Assembly: GCF_021532655.1 (NCBI RefSeq)
Contig: NZ_JAKGAS010000007.1
Span: 244,284-308,283 of the forward strand
Origin: Paraglaciecola algarum
Lineage (GTDB): Bacteria; Pseudomonadota; Gammaproteobacteria; Enterobacterales; Alteromonadaceae
Length of the DNA stretch: 64,000 nt
Direction of reading: 5' to 3'
Shown here: piece by piece, positions 35,060 through 44,909 of the stretch
How the letters are laid out: each line of letters begins with the position of its first letter
How positions within the stretch are numbered: the stretch's first letter is position 1
Notes under the pieces: model-generated
What the model was told of the DNA's origin: nothing
What the model saw: the letters and a program-made list of their open reading frames with translations, nothing else
The model's database searches: none
Program-made: the position numbers and the translations under genes

Positions 35060-38000
35060 TCACTCCTTAGTTAATTTCGAGTGCATCATCCGATATAAAA
35101 TAGGCAAAACCACCAATGTTAGAATGGTGGACGAGATGATCCCGCCAATCACCACCGTTGCAAGCGGTCTTTGCACTTCAGCGCCAGTCCCGACATTGAG
35201 TGCCATGGGAATAAAGCCTAAGCTTGCTACCATTGCTGTCATCAAAACCGGACGCAATCTTGTGATAGCTCCGTCAACGATTGAGTTAATTAAGTCACCT
35301 GTTTCTAGTACTCGCTGTTTAATAAATGACAACATCACTAGGCCGTTTAGTACCGCAATACCAGAGAGCGCAATAAACCCGACTCCGGCAGATATAGACA
35401 GTGGCATGTCACGCATCCAGAGCGCGAAAACACCTCCTGTTAAGGCTAAAGGCACACCAGTGAAGATGATCAAGGCATCACGAAATGAGCCAAACACGAC
35501 TACCAGTAACACAAGTATCAGAAAAAGCGTGGCAGGCACCACGATAGACAGCCGCTGACTGGCACTTTCAAGCTGCTCAAACGTGCCGCCATAATCCAGC
35601 CAGTAGCCTGCTGGGAGTGAAACCTGTTCGGTTATTTTGATTTTTGCTTCGTCAACAAAGCTCCCTAAGTCGCGCTCTCTGACATTGGCGGTAACCACGA
35701 CTCTGCGCTTACCGTTTTCTCGACTGATTTGATTGGGAACAGACGAGTACCCCAGCGTAGCGACTTCTGATAACGGCACAAATTCCCCATCCGATGTAAT
35801 GATAGGAGTGCTGCCAATGGCATCTAAATCTGTGCGGATACCTTCACCAAATCGCACAAGCAACTCAAAGCGTCTATCTCCCTCAAAAATTAAGCCAGCA
35901 GTATTACCACCGATAGCTGACGCCAACCACTCCTGCAAATCGGCCACGTCCAATCCATAACGTGCCAACTCGACTAGCTTAGGGTTGATAGTGAAGATAG
36001 GGATATCATCGACCTGTTCAAGTCGTGCATCCGCCACGCCGTCAATTGATTGTAAAACCGTTAAGATGTCGTTTGCAGAAGCAACCAGCGTGGTTAAATC
36101 ATCTCCGAAGACTTTTATACCAAGGTCAGCCCTTACCCCACTTATCAACTCGTTAAAACGCATTTGGATAGGTTGGGTAAACTCATAGTTATTGCCTGTC
36201 ACCGCTTGTAAGTCTCGCTCAAGGGTTTCCACGAAATCAGCTTTTGATAGATTAGGATCAGGCCACTGCGCTCGTGGTTTTAGCATCACAAAGGTATCGG
36301 TTACGTTGGGCGGCATCGCATCGGTAGCTACTTCTGCGGTACCGGTTTTCGCAAACACTGTGAGTACCTGTTCGTATTCCATCAAGGTAGATTCAAGTGT
36401 TTTTTGCATTGCGACGGCTTGTTCAATACCTGTGCCCGGTATTCGCATGGCGTGCAGTGCGATGTCTCCTTCGTCAAGCTGGGGAACAAACTCAGAGCCT
36501 AATCGCGTTGCCAACCATAAGCTGCCCACTACCAGCACGACTGAGCCGAAAAGCACTATCCAGCGTAATTTCAGTGCAAGATGAATGATAGGACGATAGG
36601 CGGATTTAGCTGCAACAATAATGAAGCTTTCTTTCTCACTGACTTTACCTGCCATAAACATCGCGACTGCCGCCGGTACAATGGTAATGGAGAACAGCAT
36701 CGCTGCTATCAGCGCCATGATGACCGTTGCCGCCATTGGTTGGAACATCTTGCCCTCAACGCCTGTCAATGAGAACAGCGGGATATACACGACAGTAATA
36801 ATCAATACACCGAATAAGCTAGGACGAATGACTTCGTTGGTCGCTTGAAAAACCAGTTCTAGCCGCTCTTTAAGTGGCAAGACTCCGCCTGTGCGTTTCT
36901 GAGACTCGGATAACCGCCTGATACAGTTCTCTACGATGATCACCGCACCATCGACAATTAATCCAAAGTCCAATGCGCCAAGGCTCATTAGGTTGGCAGA
37001 CACACCTGTATTAACCATCCCTGTAATGGTCGCCAACATCGCCAGCGGTATAACTGCCGCAGTGATGAGCGCGGCGCGAATATTGCCAAGCAATATGAAC
37101 AAGATCACTATGACTAATAACGCACCTTCTACTAAATTCTTCTGAACCGTTTCGATAGCTTTATCGACCAATAGGGTACGGTCATAGACTGGCTCAATGA
37201 CAATACCATCAGGTAAGCTGGATTGAATGTCCTTCACCTTTTTGGCAACGGATTGAGCAACGGCTCGTGAGTTTTCGCCGACTAGCATCATTGCCGTACC
37301 TAAAACGGTCTCTTCACCCTCCTGCGTTGCCGCACCAGTTCTCAGCTCCTTACCAATAGCCACACTGCCAATGTCTTTCACCGCAACGGGGACAGTATTA
37401 ATGCGTTTTATTACCACATTTTCGATATCGCTAAGTGTTTGAAGTTGACCTTGTGAGCGCACCAGTATTTGTTGCCCATTTCGCTCAACAAACCCCGCCC
37501 CCTGATTGGTGTTGTTTCGCTCCAGCGCACGATGGATATCGCTTAGACTAATGTCAAAATTCAGCATAAGCTGTGGTTCAGGATTCACATGGTATTGCTT
37601 AACATAGCCTCCAATGGCGTTGACTTCAGTGATCCCCTTAACCAGTGCGAGCTGGGGTTTTACGATCCAGTCGTGTATCTCGCGAAGCGCCATTGCATCG
37701 TACGGCTCACCGTTTTTTTGCATGGCATTTTGCTTGGCTCGCAAGGTATACATATAGATTTCACCCAACCCAGTAGCGATAGGTCCCATTTCAGGTGCTA
37801 ACCCTTCTGGTAGCTGACTTTTGATTGCACCTAATCGGGTATTGATGAGATTACGTGCAAAATACAGATCAGTGCCTTCATCAAATACCGCTGTTACCTG
37901 AGACAGGCCGTAGCGTGATAAAGAGCGGGTGTAGGACAGGTCAGGTAATCCCGCCAGTGCTGTTTCTACTACGAATGTGATCCGCTGCTCGGTTTCCAAA

Positions 38001-38200
38001 GGCGAATAGCCCGGTGCTTGTGTATTGATTTGCACTTGCACGTTGGTGATATCGGGTACCGCATCGATAGGTAATTTTTGATAACTGAATATCCCCATGC
38101 CCAGCACAAGGAAGATCAACATCAGCATTATCCCTCGTCGCTCTATGGATAAACGTAATATGGATTCAATCATGTGTTCGTCCCCCAATAACAGAGACAC
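35060..38200 (-). CDS. czcA: Heavy-metal RND efflux pump, inner-membrane subunit (CzcA family)
   Basis: 1046 aa, 12-TM proton-driven exporter of divalent cations from periplasm and cytoplasm through CzcC. The TM4 motif LGALDFGLIVDGAVIIVEN matches the DFG-x3-DGA-x3-VEN signature of Zn/Co/Cd-type (HME1) pumps, unlike Cu/Ag CusA. The likely start is the ATG at 38173 (MIESILRLSIERRG), nine codons into the open frame. Last gene of the metal operon; base composition is visibly richer in G+C than the defence block to its left. Confidence 0.93.
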   Translation of the reverse strand: MSLLLGDEHMIESILRLSIERRGIMLMLIFLVLGMGIFSYQKLPIDAVPDITNVQVQINTQAPGYSPLETEQRITFVVETALAGLPDLSYTRSLSRYGLSQVTAVFDEGTDLYFARNLINTRLGAIKSQLPEGLAPEMGPIATGLGEIYMYTLRAKQNAMQKNGEPYDAMALREIHDWIVKPQLALVKGITEVNAIGGYVKQYHVNPEPQLMLNFDISLSDIHRALERNNTNQGAGFVERNGQQILVRSQGQLQTLSDIENVVIKRINTVPVAVKDIGSVAIGKELRTGAATQEGEETVLGTAMMLVGENSRAVAQSVAKKVKDIQSSLPDGIVIEPVYDRTLLVDKAIETVQKNLVEGALLVIVILFILLGNIRAALITAAVIPLAMLATITGMVNTGVSANLMSLGALDFGLIVDGAVIIVENCIRRLSESQKRTGGVLPLKERLELVFQATNEVIRPSLFGVLIITVVYIPLFSLTGVEGKMFQPMAATVIMALIAAMLFSITIVPAAVAMFMAGKVSEKESFIIVAAKSAYRPIIHLALKLRWIVLFGSVVLVVGSLWLATRLGSEFVPQLDEGDIALHAMRIPGTGIEQAVAMQKTLESTLMEYEQVLTVFAKTGTAEVATDAMPPNVTDTFVMLKPRAQWPDPNLSKADFVETLERDLQAVTGNNYEFTQPIQMRFNELISGVRADLGIKVFGDDLTTLVASANDILTVLQSIDGVADARLEQVDDIPIFTINPKLVELARYGLDVADLQEWLASAIGGNTAGLIFEGDRRFELLVRFGEGIRTDLDAIGSTPIITSDGEFVPLSEVATLGYSSVPNQISRENGKRRVVVTANVRERDLGSFVDEAKIKITEQVSLPAGYWLDYGGTFEQLESASQRLSIVVPATLFLILVLLVVVFGSFRDALIIFTGVPLALTGGVFALWMRDMPLSISAGVGFIALSGIAVLNGLVMLSFIKQRVLETGDLINSIVDGAITRLRPVLMTAMVASLGFIPMALNVGTGAEVQRPLATVVIGGIISSTILTLVVLPILYRMMHSKLTKE

Positions 38201-38226
38201 TAGACCAAGTGGCTAGCATTGAGTTA

Positions 38227-39165
38227 TTAGTGGTCATGACCGGCCTCCGACTTTTCTAAATCGGCTTTAAACAGATAACTATTCTGGCTGACAATCACAT
38301 CGGCAATGTGCAGACCTGATAATACTTCGATATTGTGGCTGTCTTGCTGACCTATGGTAACGGGCACAGGATGGTATTCATCCCCTTCTTTGACAAACAC
38401 TACCGAAGCCCCCTCAAACTCTTGAATAGAAGTTTTGGGTACCATCATAGCGACATCTGCGCGGTTGATTGTCACAAGCCCCTTAATAGCCGCGCCAACC
38501 GGCCACTGACCTGAGGTATTAGCTATTTTGGCATACGCCAATACATACGGCTTTTCATCTGGCGAGGGTAAGATATGCTGGATAATGGTTTCTAACGATG
38601 AGCCTGCCACACTAAGTTGAACACCTTGCTGCTCTGCAATATCAGAGAGCTGCTGTGGGAATATTTTAAGCTGTGCCCACACGTCATCATAGTTAGCGAT
38701 TGAAAATAACACTTGGCCATTAGATAACTCGCCTTCATTGGCATGTCTGGCAATCACTGTGCCTGAAAACGGCGCTGCAACAGGATAGCTTTTCAGGCTT
38801 TCATTGGATTCAACTACCGCTAGTGTGTCGCCTTTTTTGACCTTGTTACCCAAATTTGCGTTGACCTTTGTCACCATACCGTCGAATCTCGCGCGGATAT
38901 GACTCAGCGATGCCGGATCGGTCACTATATTACCGTATACTGTGGTGGTGATATTAAGTTGACCGGCATTGACACTTTGTGTCATCACGCCCATTTTTTG
39001 CGCCATGTTGTCAGGCATGAGTACAAATTCAGCATCATGAGTATCCTCAACCCCATGTTCGCCCTCTGATGCTTGTATTACACTGCAAAAAAGCAATGTC
39101 ATAACACTGCACATGATGAAAATTAATAGGGTGTTTGGTTTCTTGATTAATGTTTTATTGTTCAT
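38227..39165 (-). CDS. czcB: RND periplasmic adaptor (CzcB family)
   Basis: 312-aa membrane fusion protein. Signal peptide, an N-terminal His/Asp-rich stretch (GEHGVEDTHDAE), the barrel-sandwich hybrid split into TVYGNIVTDPASLSHIRARF and PVAAPFSGTVIARH, a short hairpin, and the beta-barrel region with VWAQLKIFPQQL. The His-rich ends may collect metal. Overlaps czcC by 4 nt (ATGA). Confidence 0.9.
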   Translation of the reverse strand: MNNKTLIKKPNTLLIFIMCSVMTLLFCSVIQASEGEHGVEDTHDAEFVLMPDNMAQKMGVMTQSVNAGQLNITTTVYGNIVTDPASLSHIRARFDGMVTKVNANLGNKVKKGDTLAVVESNESLKSYPVAAPFSGTVIARHANEGELSNGQVLFSIANYDDVWAQLKIFPQQLSDIAEQQGVQLSVAGSSLETIIQHILPSPDEKPYVLAYAKIANTSGQWPVGAAIKGLVTINRADVAMMVPKTSIQEFEGASVVFVKEGDEYHPVPVTIGQQDSHNIEVLSGLHIADVIVSQNSYLFKADLEKSEAGHDH

Positions 39166-40484
39166 TGATTTTTACTCGAAAAAGAGGTGTTGATTGCATC
39201 GGTAAGCGGCTGCGCAGTCAGTGATTCGATATCCGCACCCCGCTGATGTGCCTGCTTTGCTGACTGAATTAAAGCTTGCTTGGCATTAAGCAGTTCTTGA
39301 CGTGTACTCACCCATTCAAGGTAGCTGAATCGACCATTGATATAGGCTTGTTCTACTAATTCCAGCGCTTGAACTAAGGGTGGGATAATAGAGTCTTGCA
39401 GTGTCTGTACATTGAGCAGCGCATTGTTTCTGACCATCAATGCAATATTTAGCTGATGGTATAGGCTTTGCGTCGCTGACTCTTTTTGTTGTTCCAGTTG
39501 TGCCTGAATTGCTCGCTGCTTTTGGTACTCGCCAAGATTTCGGTCACCGGCAAACAAAGGCATACTCACGCCCGCTACAAAGGCTGTTTCATCTATGCCA
39601 TTGATGCGCCTGATACCGGCTGACCAGCTTAAATCTGATTGATTAGCGGCTTGGGTTAGGCGAACTTGCGTTGCTTGTAATCTCGCTTCTTGTGCATAAA
39701 CATCAAGATTGGGACTACCCAATAGAGTGGTAAAAAGCGTGCTTAAAGAAGGAGACGATTGCAGCGCAAATAGGTCACCCTTTACATCGGTAAAAGTGGG
39801 ATATTGTTCCCCCCACATTATAGCCAGACTATTTATCATGGCGTGCTTAGTTTGCTGAGCCGTCACTACATCCAGTCTAGCTCTTGCCAGCGCTGCCTCA
39901 GCGCGTTTCTGCTCATATGCAGGCGATGCACCAGCATCCACCCTTTTTGTGACAGCTTGATAGGTATACCTAGCAAGTGTTTCTGCATCTTTCTGTGCAT
40001 CAATTAACGCTTGTTGTGCCAATACATCGATGTAGCGACGTGTCACTTCAGCCAGTACATCCAATGTGTGCACTTGTTTTTGCTCTTCGACGAGGGTTGA
40101 TTGTGCCTTAGCAAACGCCTTACGTGAGGCGAGCTTGTTGCCCAATTCAATGACCGACGACAATGTGAGAGTCAATTCCGAGTCTTTAATACCGGAGACC
40201 TCGCCTGTTCCTAAGAAGTTTTCCACTTCAATGCCTGCGTTGAGGGCGGGTTTGAGCGAAGCTGTTTTAATTTCCCCCTCAATCGCTTGTTGCCTGAAAG
40301 TGAACTCATGCAATTCAGGCGAATTCGCTAATGTTCGCTGAATGGCGCTTTGCAACGTTATTTCGCGATTGGGGATACTGTTTGTTTGTGCTACTACCAC
40401 GGTTTGTGTTGTCAAAAGGACAAACATCGTGGAAACCACCCAAGCGTGCAAACGCACAGGGCGACTCAATGAAATACGCATCAT
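39162..40484 (-). CDS. czcC: Outer-membrane efflux protein (CzcC/TolC family)
   Basis: 440 aa with signal peptide and the two repeated TolC-type helical units (LQSAIQRTLANSPELHEF, and later AYINGRFSYLEWVSTRQELLNAKQAL). LYRRYIDVL-type helices and ALNAGIEVENFLGTGE fit CzcC/CusC. It forms the outer duct for CzcAB. First gene of the three-gene efflux unit. Confidence 0.9.
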   Translation of the reverse strand: MMRISLSRPVRLHAWVVSTMFVLLTTQTVVVAQTNSIPNREITLQSAIQRTLANSPELHEFTFRQQAIEGEIKTASLKPALNAGIEVENFLGTGEVSGIKDSELTLTLSSVIELGNKLASRKAFAKAQSTLVEEQKQVHTLDVLAEVTRRYIDVLAQQALIDAQKDAETLARYTYQAVTKRVDAGASPAYEQKRAEAALARARLDVVTAQQTKHAMINSLAIMWGEQYPTFTDVKGDLFALQSSPSLSTLFTTLLGSPNLDVYAQEARLQATQVRLTQAANQSDLSWSAGIRRINGIDETAFVAGVSMPLFAGDRNLGEYQKQRAIQAQLEQQKESATQSLYHQLNIALMVRNNALLNVQTLQDSIIPPLVQALELVEQAYINGRFSYLEWVSTRQELLNAKQALIQSAKQAHQRGADIESLTAQPLTDAINTSFSSKNQ

Positions 40485-40555
40485 TTTTTTATTCCTAAAT
40501 TATCAAAAATGTACATCGCCAAGCTATTGGCGAACGGTGTTTGATTAGTTCAGGG

Positions 40556-40951
40556 TTATGCTTTAGGTGGGCGTAATAATTGCGTGACAGGTGCATCCAT
40601 TACTTTTGATAAGTAATAGAAATTGTGATGGGTGGCTACAGAATCGAGTTCGATACCATTGGCGCTTACAAGCCCTTGGACATGGGTTCCGTGACAATGA
40701 CCACAGTGGTGGCAATCAGCAGGATTGTGAGAAATATCTACGGGGGTGTTATCAGCATCGGGGTGTTCGCTAGATTGTAGTTGAACCTGCGTCTGTTCAG
40801 TAGCGATGTTATCGCCCAATTGATGTTCGTGTATTTCATTTAAATGTTGTGAGTCAACAGTATGAAAATCCAATGTATTGGCGACAGCAGAAAACGACTG
40901 AAACAAAATCAGCGAAATCAACAGGTAACTTGTCACCTTCATACTAAACAT
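40556..40951 (-). CDS. Secreted His/Cys-rich protein of the metal operon
   Basis: 131 aa. A signal peptide in the first 24 residues (cut near AVA) is followed by a body rich in His with the cluster PADCHHCGHCHGTH, an obvious soft-metal binding site. The end LRPPKA is basic. Similar small proteins accompany czc-type operons. It probably buffers or senses metal in the periplasm; the role is inferred. It lies 72 nt before czcC and 88 nt after the CDF gene. Confidence 0.7.
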   Translation of the reverse strand: MFSMKVTSYLLISLILFQSFSAVANTLDFHTVDSQHLNEIHEHQLGDNIATEQTQVQLQSSEHPDADNTPVDISHNPADCHHCGHCHGTHVQGLVSANGIELDSVATHHNFYYLSKVMDAPVTQLLRPPKA

Positions 40952-41038
40952 ATCTATCTACTCTCATCTTTTTTATGTTAACAGGTAATCAAACTAAGAC
41001 CAATCGACCAACCGAAACAAAGTGTTTCAAACATGGTA

Positions 41039-41923
41039 TTACTCATCACGACAATCCTCATTGGCAAATTCAATTTCTATTGTAGTGTGCACAAAATCAA
41101 ACTCATCAAGACCTTGGCGAAGTTCGTCTTTAAGTGTTCTCAATTGAGATACCGACACATCCTGTTTCAACTCCACATGTGCCGTCATGACGCTATGTTC
41201 ACCGTCCAAAGACCAGATATGAAAATGATGTATATCCGCCACATCATCAAATGACATGAGTACTTTACGCACTTCCTCCATCTGCTTAGCATCGGGCGTG
41301 GCTTGCAAGAATAACAATAAGGTTTCTTTTAGATTTCTGACTACATTGAATAAAATGAATAACGTGAAGCCAATAGATAATATAGGATCTAAAATTGGCC
41401 ATGGCTTAGACATCAATACAATCGATACGATCAGCACTGCCACCCAACCCAATACATCTTCAAGCAAATGCCAGTTTAAGATACGCTCGTTTAAGGAATT
41501 CCCTTCGCTAAGTTTATACGCAGCAAATCCATTAACGGCGATGCCAAAAATTGACAGGAGTAACATGCCTTCGACTTGCGGCATTTCGGGTGCTGAAAGC
41601 CTTGGGATAGCTTCGAATAAGATCCATATTGAGCCAGTCGTTAACACTAACCCGTTGATCAATGCACCAAGAAGTGAAAAGCGTTTATAGCCATAGGAAA
41701 ATGTATTGGTTGCTTCTTTATCACTGAGTTTATTTAAGCCCCAAGCAGTACCAATGGATAAACTATCGCCCAAATCATGCACTGCGTCGGCCATAATGGC
41801 CGTGCTGTTTGTCAGCCATCCACCGATAAATTCAATGATGGTGAATACCACATTTAAAAAGAACGCCCAGCCAATACGTTTTGATGCGCTGTTATCACTT
41901 TGATTGTGGTTATGATTATGCAT
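41039..41923 (-). CDS. Cation diffusion facilitator (CzcD-like)
   Basis: About 294 aa from the ATG at 41923 (MHNHNHNQSDNSASKRIGW); the frame is open further to 42049, but the added residues are not CDF-like and would overlap the DUF3703 gene. Six TM helices; metal site ADAVHDLGDSL in TM2 and the matching HLLEDVLGW in TM5, the H-x-x-x-D/D-x-x-x-D pairs of Zn/Co/Cd exporters. C-terminal cytoplasmic domain with DIHHFHIWSLDGEHSVMTAH. It moves metal from cytoplasm to periplasm, feeding the RND pump. Confidence 0.9.
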   Translation of the reverse strand: MHNHNHNQSDNSASKRIGWAFFLNVVFTIIEFIGGWLTNSTAIMADAVHDLGDSLSIGTAWGLNKLSDKEATNTFSYGYKRFSLLGALINGLVLTTGSIWILFEAIPRLSAPEMPQVEGMLLLSIFGIAVNGFAAYKLSEGNSLNERILNWHLLEDVLGWVAVLIVSIVLMSKPWPILDPILSIGFTLFILFNVVRNLKETLLLFLQATPDAKQMEEVRKVLMSFDDVADIHHFHIWSLDGEHSVMTAHVELKQDVSVSQLRTLKDELRQGLDEFDFVHTTIEIEFANEDCRDE

Positions 41924-42275
41924 GGTTGATTTTGTCCAATATCGCTTGATTTTCAGCGTTGATTGGCAGTCGCTTAAAAGGGCTGATGTCAGTGCCGCCT
42001 GTATTCCCTTTAGGTACAAGGCCGATAGCTGTTTTGGTTGCAGCACCAACTATTCTTATTACTTGTCCAAAAACGGCTCTCCAATCTTTGTTTATAAGAC
42101 CATGTCGCAGCATTTTATAATGAATTAAACAATGGTAATAAGTAGAGTGCTGACCAATTACATGCGCATTCTCCAGCGCTGCAAATGCCTGCCTCTCATT
42201 ATTGTTAGACATTGCATCTGAGTAATCTGTCAATTTGGAATCGATATGCGGCTTAACGGCTTTATTGTATGTCAT
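41916..42275 (-). CDS. DUF3703 protein of metal-resistance operons
   Basis: 119 aa, soluble. AFAALENAHVIGQHSTYYHCLIHYKML, VIRIVGAATKTAIGLVPKGNTGGTDISPFKRLPI match DUF3703, which is found with CDF and czc genes. Several His (HVIGQHS, HCLIHY) could bind metal. It overlaps the CDF genes on both sides by 4-8 nt, so it is translationally coupled. Function unknown. Confidence 0.85.
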   Translation of the reverse strand: MTYNKAVKPHIDSKLTDYSDAMSNNNERQAFAALENAHVIGQHSTYYHCLIHYKMLRHGLINKDWRAVFGQVIRIVGAATKTAIGLVPKGNTGGTDISPFKRLPINAENQAILDKINHA

Positions 42276-42907
42276 AGTGGATCGCCCACTTTACCTTTCT
42301 GTACTTCGTTATTAAGTACTTCCTGCTTGGCGTCTTTCAGGATCATCCACGCTCCGCGCAGCACGACAATCGACACTATACAGCCGATAACCAGATCCGG
42401 TACTCTGCTATCAAGCCATACCACTAAAACTCCGGCGATGATGACACCCATGTTGGCAATGACATCGTTAGCTGAAAAAATCCAGCTGGCTCGCATATGT
42501 ACTTCGTCGTTTTTATGATTACGAATAATCACCAAGCAAGCGACGTTTGCAATTAGTGCAATGAACCCCATTCCTATCATTAATGATGAGATAGGCTCAC
42601 TGCCCAAGAATAATCTTCTCGTAATATCAATGAGAATGATCACGCCCAGCAATAGCTGAAAGTAACCACTGATTTGCGCAGCTTTGGCTTTGTGAAGTAT
42701 AGATTTACCCACAGCATAAATACCTATGCTGTATACAACCGCATCCGCTAGCATGTCCATAGAGTCTGCTATCAAAGCAGTAGAGTCAGCCAAAATACCA
42801 ACGGTCATCTCAACGAAAAACATCACCGCATTGATGCCGAGCAGCCAATACAGAACCCTTTTTTGTGAGGCATCTTTGATTTCCACTTCACAGCCGCAAC
42901 CACTCAT
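42272..42907 (-). CDS. CDF-family cation transporter (short form)
   Basis: 211 aa. N-terminal Cys pair in MSGCGCEVEIKD, then about six TM helices with the metal site LIADSMDMLADAVVY and a second ANDVIANMG, typical of short CDF proteins that lack the large cytoplasmic domain. First gene of the operon and divergent from the MerR regulator. Probably Cd/Zn/Co export from the cytoplasm. Confidence 0.88.
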   Translation of the reverse strand: MSGCGCEVEIKDASQKRVLYWLLGINAVMFFVEMTVGILADSTALIADSMDMLADAVVYSIGIYAVGKSILHKAKAAQISGYFQLLLGVIILIDITRRLFLGSEPISSLMIGMGFIALIANVACLVIIRNHKNDEVHMRASWIFSANDVIANMGVIIAGVLVVWLDSRVPDLVIGCIVSIVVLRGAWMILKDAKQEVLNNEVQKGKVGDPL

Positions 42908-42939
42908 TGTTCAACTCTTATTCCCAAAACTATAAGTAC

Positions 42940-42970
42940 AGTGTAAAGTCTATACCTAGTATAGAGTCAA
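42940..42970 (-). promoter_or_regulatory. MerR-type promoter with 19-bp spacer
   Basis: Read on the minus strand: -35 TTGACT (42970-42965), a 19-nt spacer with a CTATAC/GTATAG dyad, and -10 TACACT (42945-42940). An over-long spacer with a central dyad is the hallmark of promoters twisted open by MerR-family activators. It drives the metal operon and overlaps the region upstream of the regulator gene. Confidence 0.8.
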
Positions 42971-42982
42971 CAACACAAAGGC

Positions 42983-43378
42983 ATGTTTATGAAAATAGGT
43001 GAGCTATCAAAAAAAAGTGGGTGTTCTATTCAGACGATCCGTTTTTATGAAAAACAGGATTTGTTTGAGGCTTGCAATCGCAGTGAAGGCAACTACAGAA
43101 TTTACGACGCATCATCGTTGAGAGCACTGCGATTCATTAAACAATGTCGCTCATTAGATTTGACCATAATAGAAATTAAACAGCTGTTGGATACAAAAAA
43201 TAATCCCGATAAAAGTTGTTCTAGTGTGAACAATTTGATCCATCAACATATGGTTGACGTCACGCATCGCATTGCAGAGCTTGAGGAGCTAAAGCTTACC
43301 CTATCTGAGATGGCCTCGGCATGCACAGATAATAGAAAAGTTAAAGAATGTGGGGTATTGCAGTTGCTTGAAGAGTGA
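42983..43378 (+). CDS. MerR-family Cd/Pb/Zn-responsive regulator (CadR/PbrR-like)
   Basis: 129-131 aa, start at 42983 (MFMKIGEL) or 42989 (MKIGEL). Winged helix MKIGELSKKSGCSIQTIRFYEKQDL, helix linker, dimerisation coiled coil, and metal-binding Cys at three places: SCSSVNNLIHQH (the Cys before the dimer helix), ACTDN and KECGVLQLLEE near the C-terminus, the CadR/PbrR arrangement. Divergent from the operon it should activate. Confidence 0.9.
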   Translation: MFMKIGELSKKSGCSIQTIRFYEKQDLFEACNRSEGNYRIYDASSLRALRFIKQCRSLDLTIIEIKQLLDTKNNPDKSCSSVNNLIHQHMVDVTHRIAELEELKLTLSEMASACTDNRKVKECGVLQLLEE

Positions 43379-43591
43379 TACTGATAGCTATAAGTCTTAT
43401 CGTTTTACCTTTGCCTACGGTTTCATAATGGTACAGGTTCGACAAATTGAAATTCGATAAAGTAACCAATACACAATAAATAGCTACGTCCGCATTTTTG
43501 GGCTAAGCAGTCGTTCGACTGAGGTAGGTCGAATGTCCGTTGATCGCTCACTGCGGTCGGTTGGGTTGAATGATGACTGAATGTCAAATCA

Positions 43592-44881
43592 TTAAATACA
43601 ACCTAGTCTTCTATAGTTAGCTGCCCATTCTTTAAACCGTTTTTCATCCCGCTCCATACTCTTTGCTTGTCTGGCTAACGTCTTTTTCGATTTAGGTTTC
43701 GGCTTTTCTTCGTCAAAAGTGACACCAGATAGTGCATCAGCGAACATCTCAGGTTTAACGTGACTGTAATGTTGCTCGATCATCGCTGCACTTGTTCCGC
43801 ATTGCCTTGCAATAACATCCATACTGGTTCCAGCTAGTAGTTGCCAAGTAATATATGTATGTCTTAACGAATAAAGTGTTCTAGGCCCTCTGGGAGATAC
43901 TTTCAGTCCCGATTTTTGCAGTGCCTTTTCGAATGCTTTGCCTAACTGTGGGGTTGGTTCACCGCTAGTGAGAAGAAATAATTTTTGGCTAGGAATGCGC
44001 AGTGGAAAACGTTCTCTAAGTCTGGTTAGCGCGCCAATTACATCTCTTCTGCATACTACCTTTCGAGTTCCGGTATATTTGGTTGTCTTGCCTTTAGTGA
44101 CGTTAATGAAGAATTGTGCTTTGTTTCCTTGAGTTTTCATCTCTATATCACGCCAAGTCAAATTTTCCATTTCTGTTCCTGGTCTGATACCGGTATTCAC
44201 CGCAATTTCACAGTAGTCGTACAGTAGCTCCCGAATTTGTCTCGTCTTAGCACTATGGGCGTTCTTCTCACTTTCATAAATCTCATCAAGTACAGAATCA
44301 TATTCTCCTTCTGAGAATGCGGCGCGGCGAGTCCCAGCTTCACCTTTGGATGATAAGACAGGAACCTGAGCTGCTATCATCCACTTTTGCTCTATGGCTT
44401 CTTTAAAAACTAAATTTAAAGCAGCATTGTGTGTCAGAAGAGTTGAAGAGGCTGGTGGTTTACTCATTCGGTTTGCACGCCATTGGACAAACTTGGTGAT
44501 TGCTTCTTGGTTAATTGACGTGACGAAAGTGCGAGCAAAGTACGGGATGTGATAATTTTCTAAAGCGCGTATATAGTCTTTGAATGTGCGCTTGCCACCG
44601 CCATGCTCAAGTTGCTCTTCAAGCTTTTCGATAACTCGGTCTGCGACGTCTTTGAAACGTTTACTCTGCACTAAGCTATTGTTTTCATGCCTGATTTGAT
44701 GATCCAGAAAGATACGGTGTGCCATTGCGATGGCTTCGTCTTTGTCTTTCTTTTTGGTCGATTTACACAGCCATTTTTTATGATTGGTCAGAGTAAAACG
44801 CGCATACCAACGTTCACTGTTATCTTGTTTAAAGATATAGAGTTCGTCGTTTATATCGTGTCTGTCAATTTGCTTTGCCAT
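43592..44881 (-). CDS. Island integrase (tyrosine recombinase)
   Basis: 429 aa phage-type integrase. Arm-binding N-terminus (about 10-75), core-binding domain (about 80-190), catalytic domain with Arg in NTGIRPGTEMENLTW, Lys in VTKGKTTK, SLRHTYITWQLL (His-x-x-x), and nucleophile Tyr about 372 in IEQHYSHVKPEMF. Its 5' end is 93 nt from the right att copy at 44975, the expected place for the enzyme that inserted the island in tRNA-Phe. Confidence 0.93.
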   Translation of the reverse strand: MAKQIDRHDINDELYIFKQDNSERWYARFTLTNHKKWLCKSTKKKDKDEAIAMAHRIFLDHQIRHENNSLVQSKRFKDVADRVIEKLEEQLEHGGGKRTFKDYIRALENYHIPYFARTFVTSINQEAITKFVQWRANRMSKPPASSTLLTHNAALNLVFKEAIEQKWMIAAQVPVLSSKGEAGTRRAAFSEGEYDSVLDEIYESEKNAHSAKTRQIRELLYDYCEIAVNTGIRPGTEMENLTWRDIEMKTQGNKAQFFINVTKGKTTKYTGTRKVVCRRDVIGALTRLRERFPLRIPSQKLFLLTSGEPTPQLGKAFEKALQKSGLKVSPRGPRTLYSLRHTYITWQLLAGTSMDVIARQCGTSAAMIEQHYSHVKPEMFADALSGVTFDEEKPKPKSKKTLARQAKSMERDEKRFKEWAANYRRLGCI

Positions 44882-44909
44882 GCTGGAAGTAGAACATGAA
44901 ATATTTAAC

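Noticed and set aside
36581..37801. Several plus-strand frames opposite czcA
   Set aside because: Antisense shadows of a long, well-conserved gene; none has a family pattern.
41924..42049. N-terminal extension of the CDF gene to 42049
   Set aside because: It would overlap DUF3703 by over 130 nt and adds residues that are not CDF-like; the His-rich ATG start at 41923 fits better.
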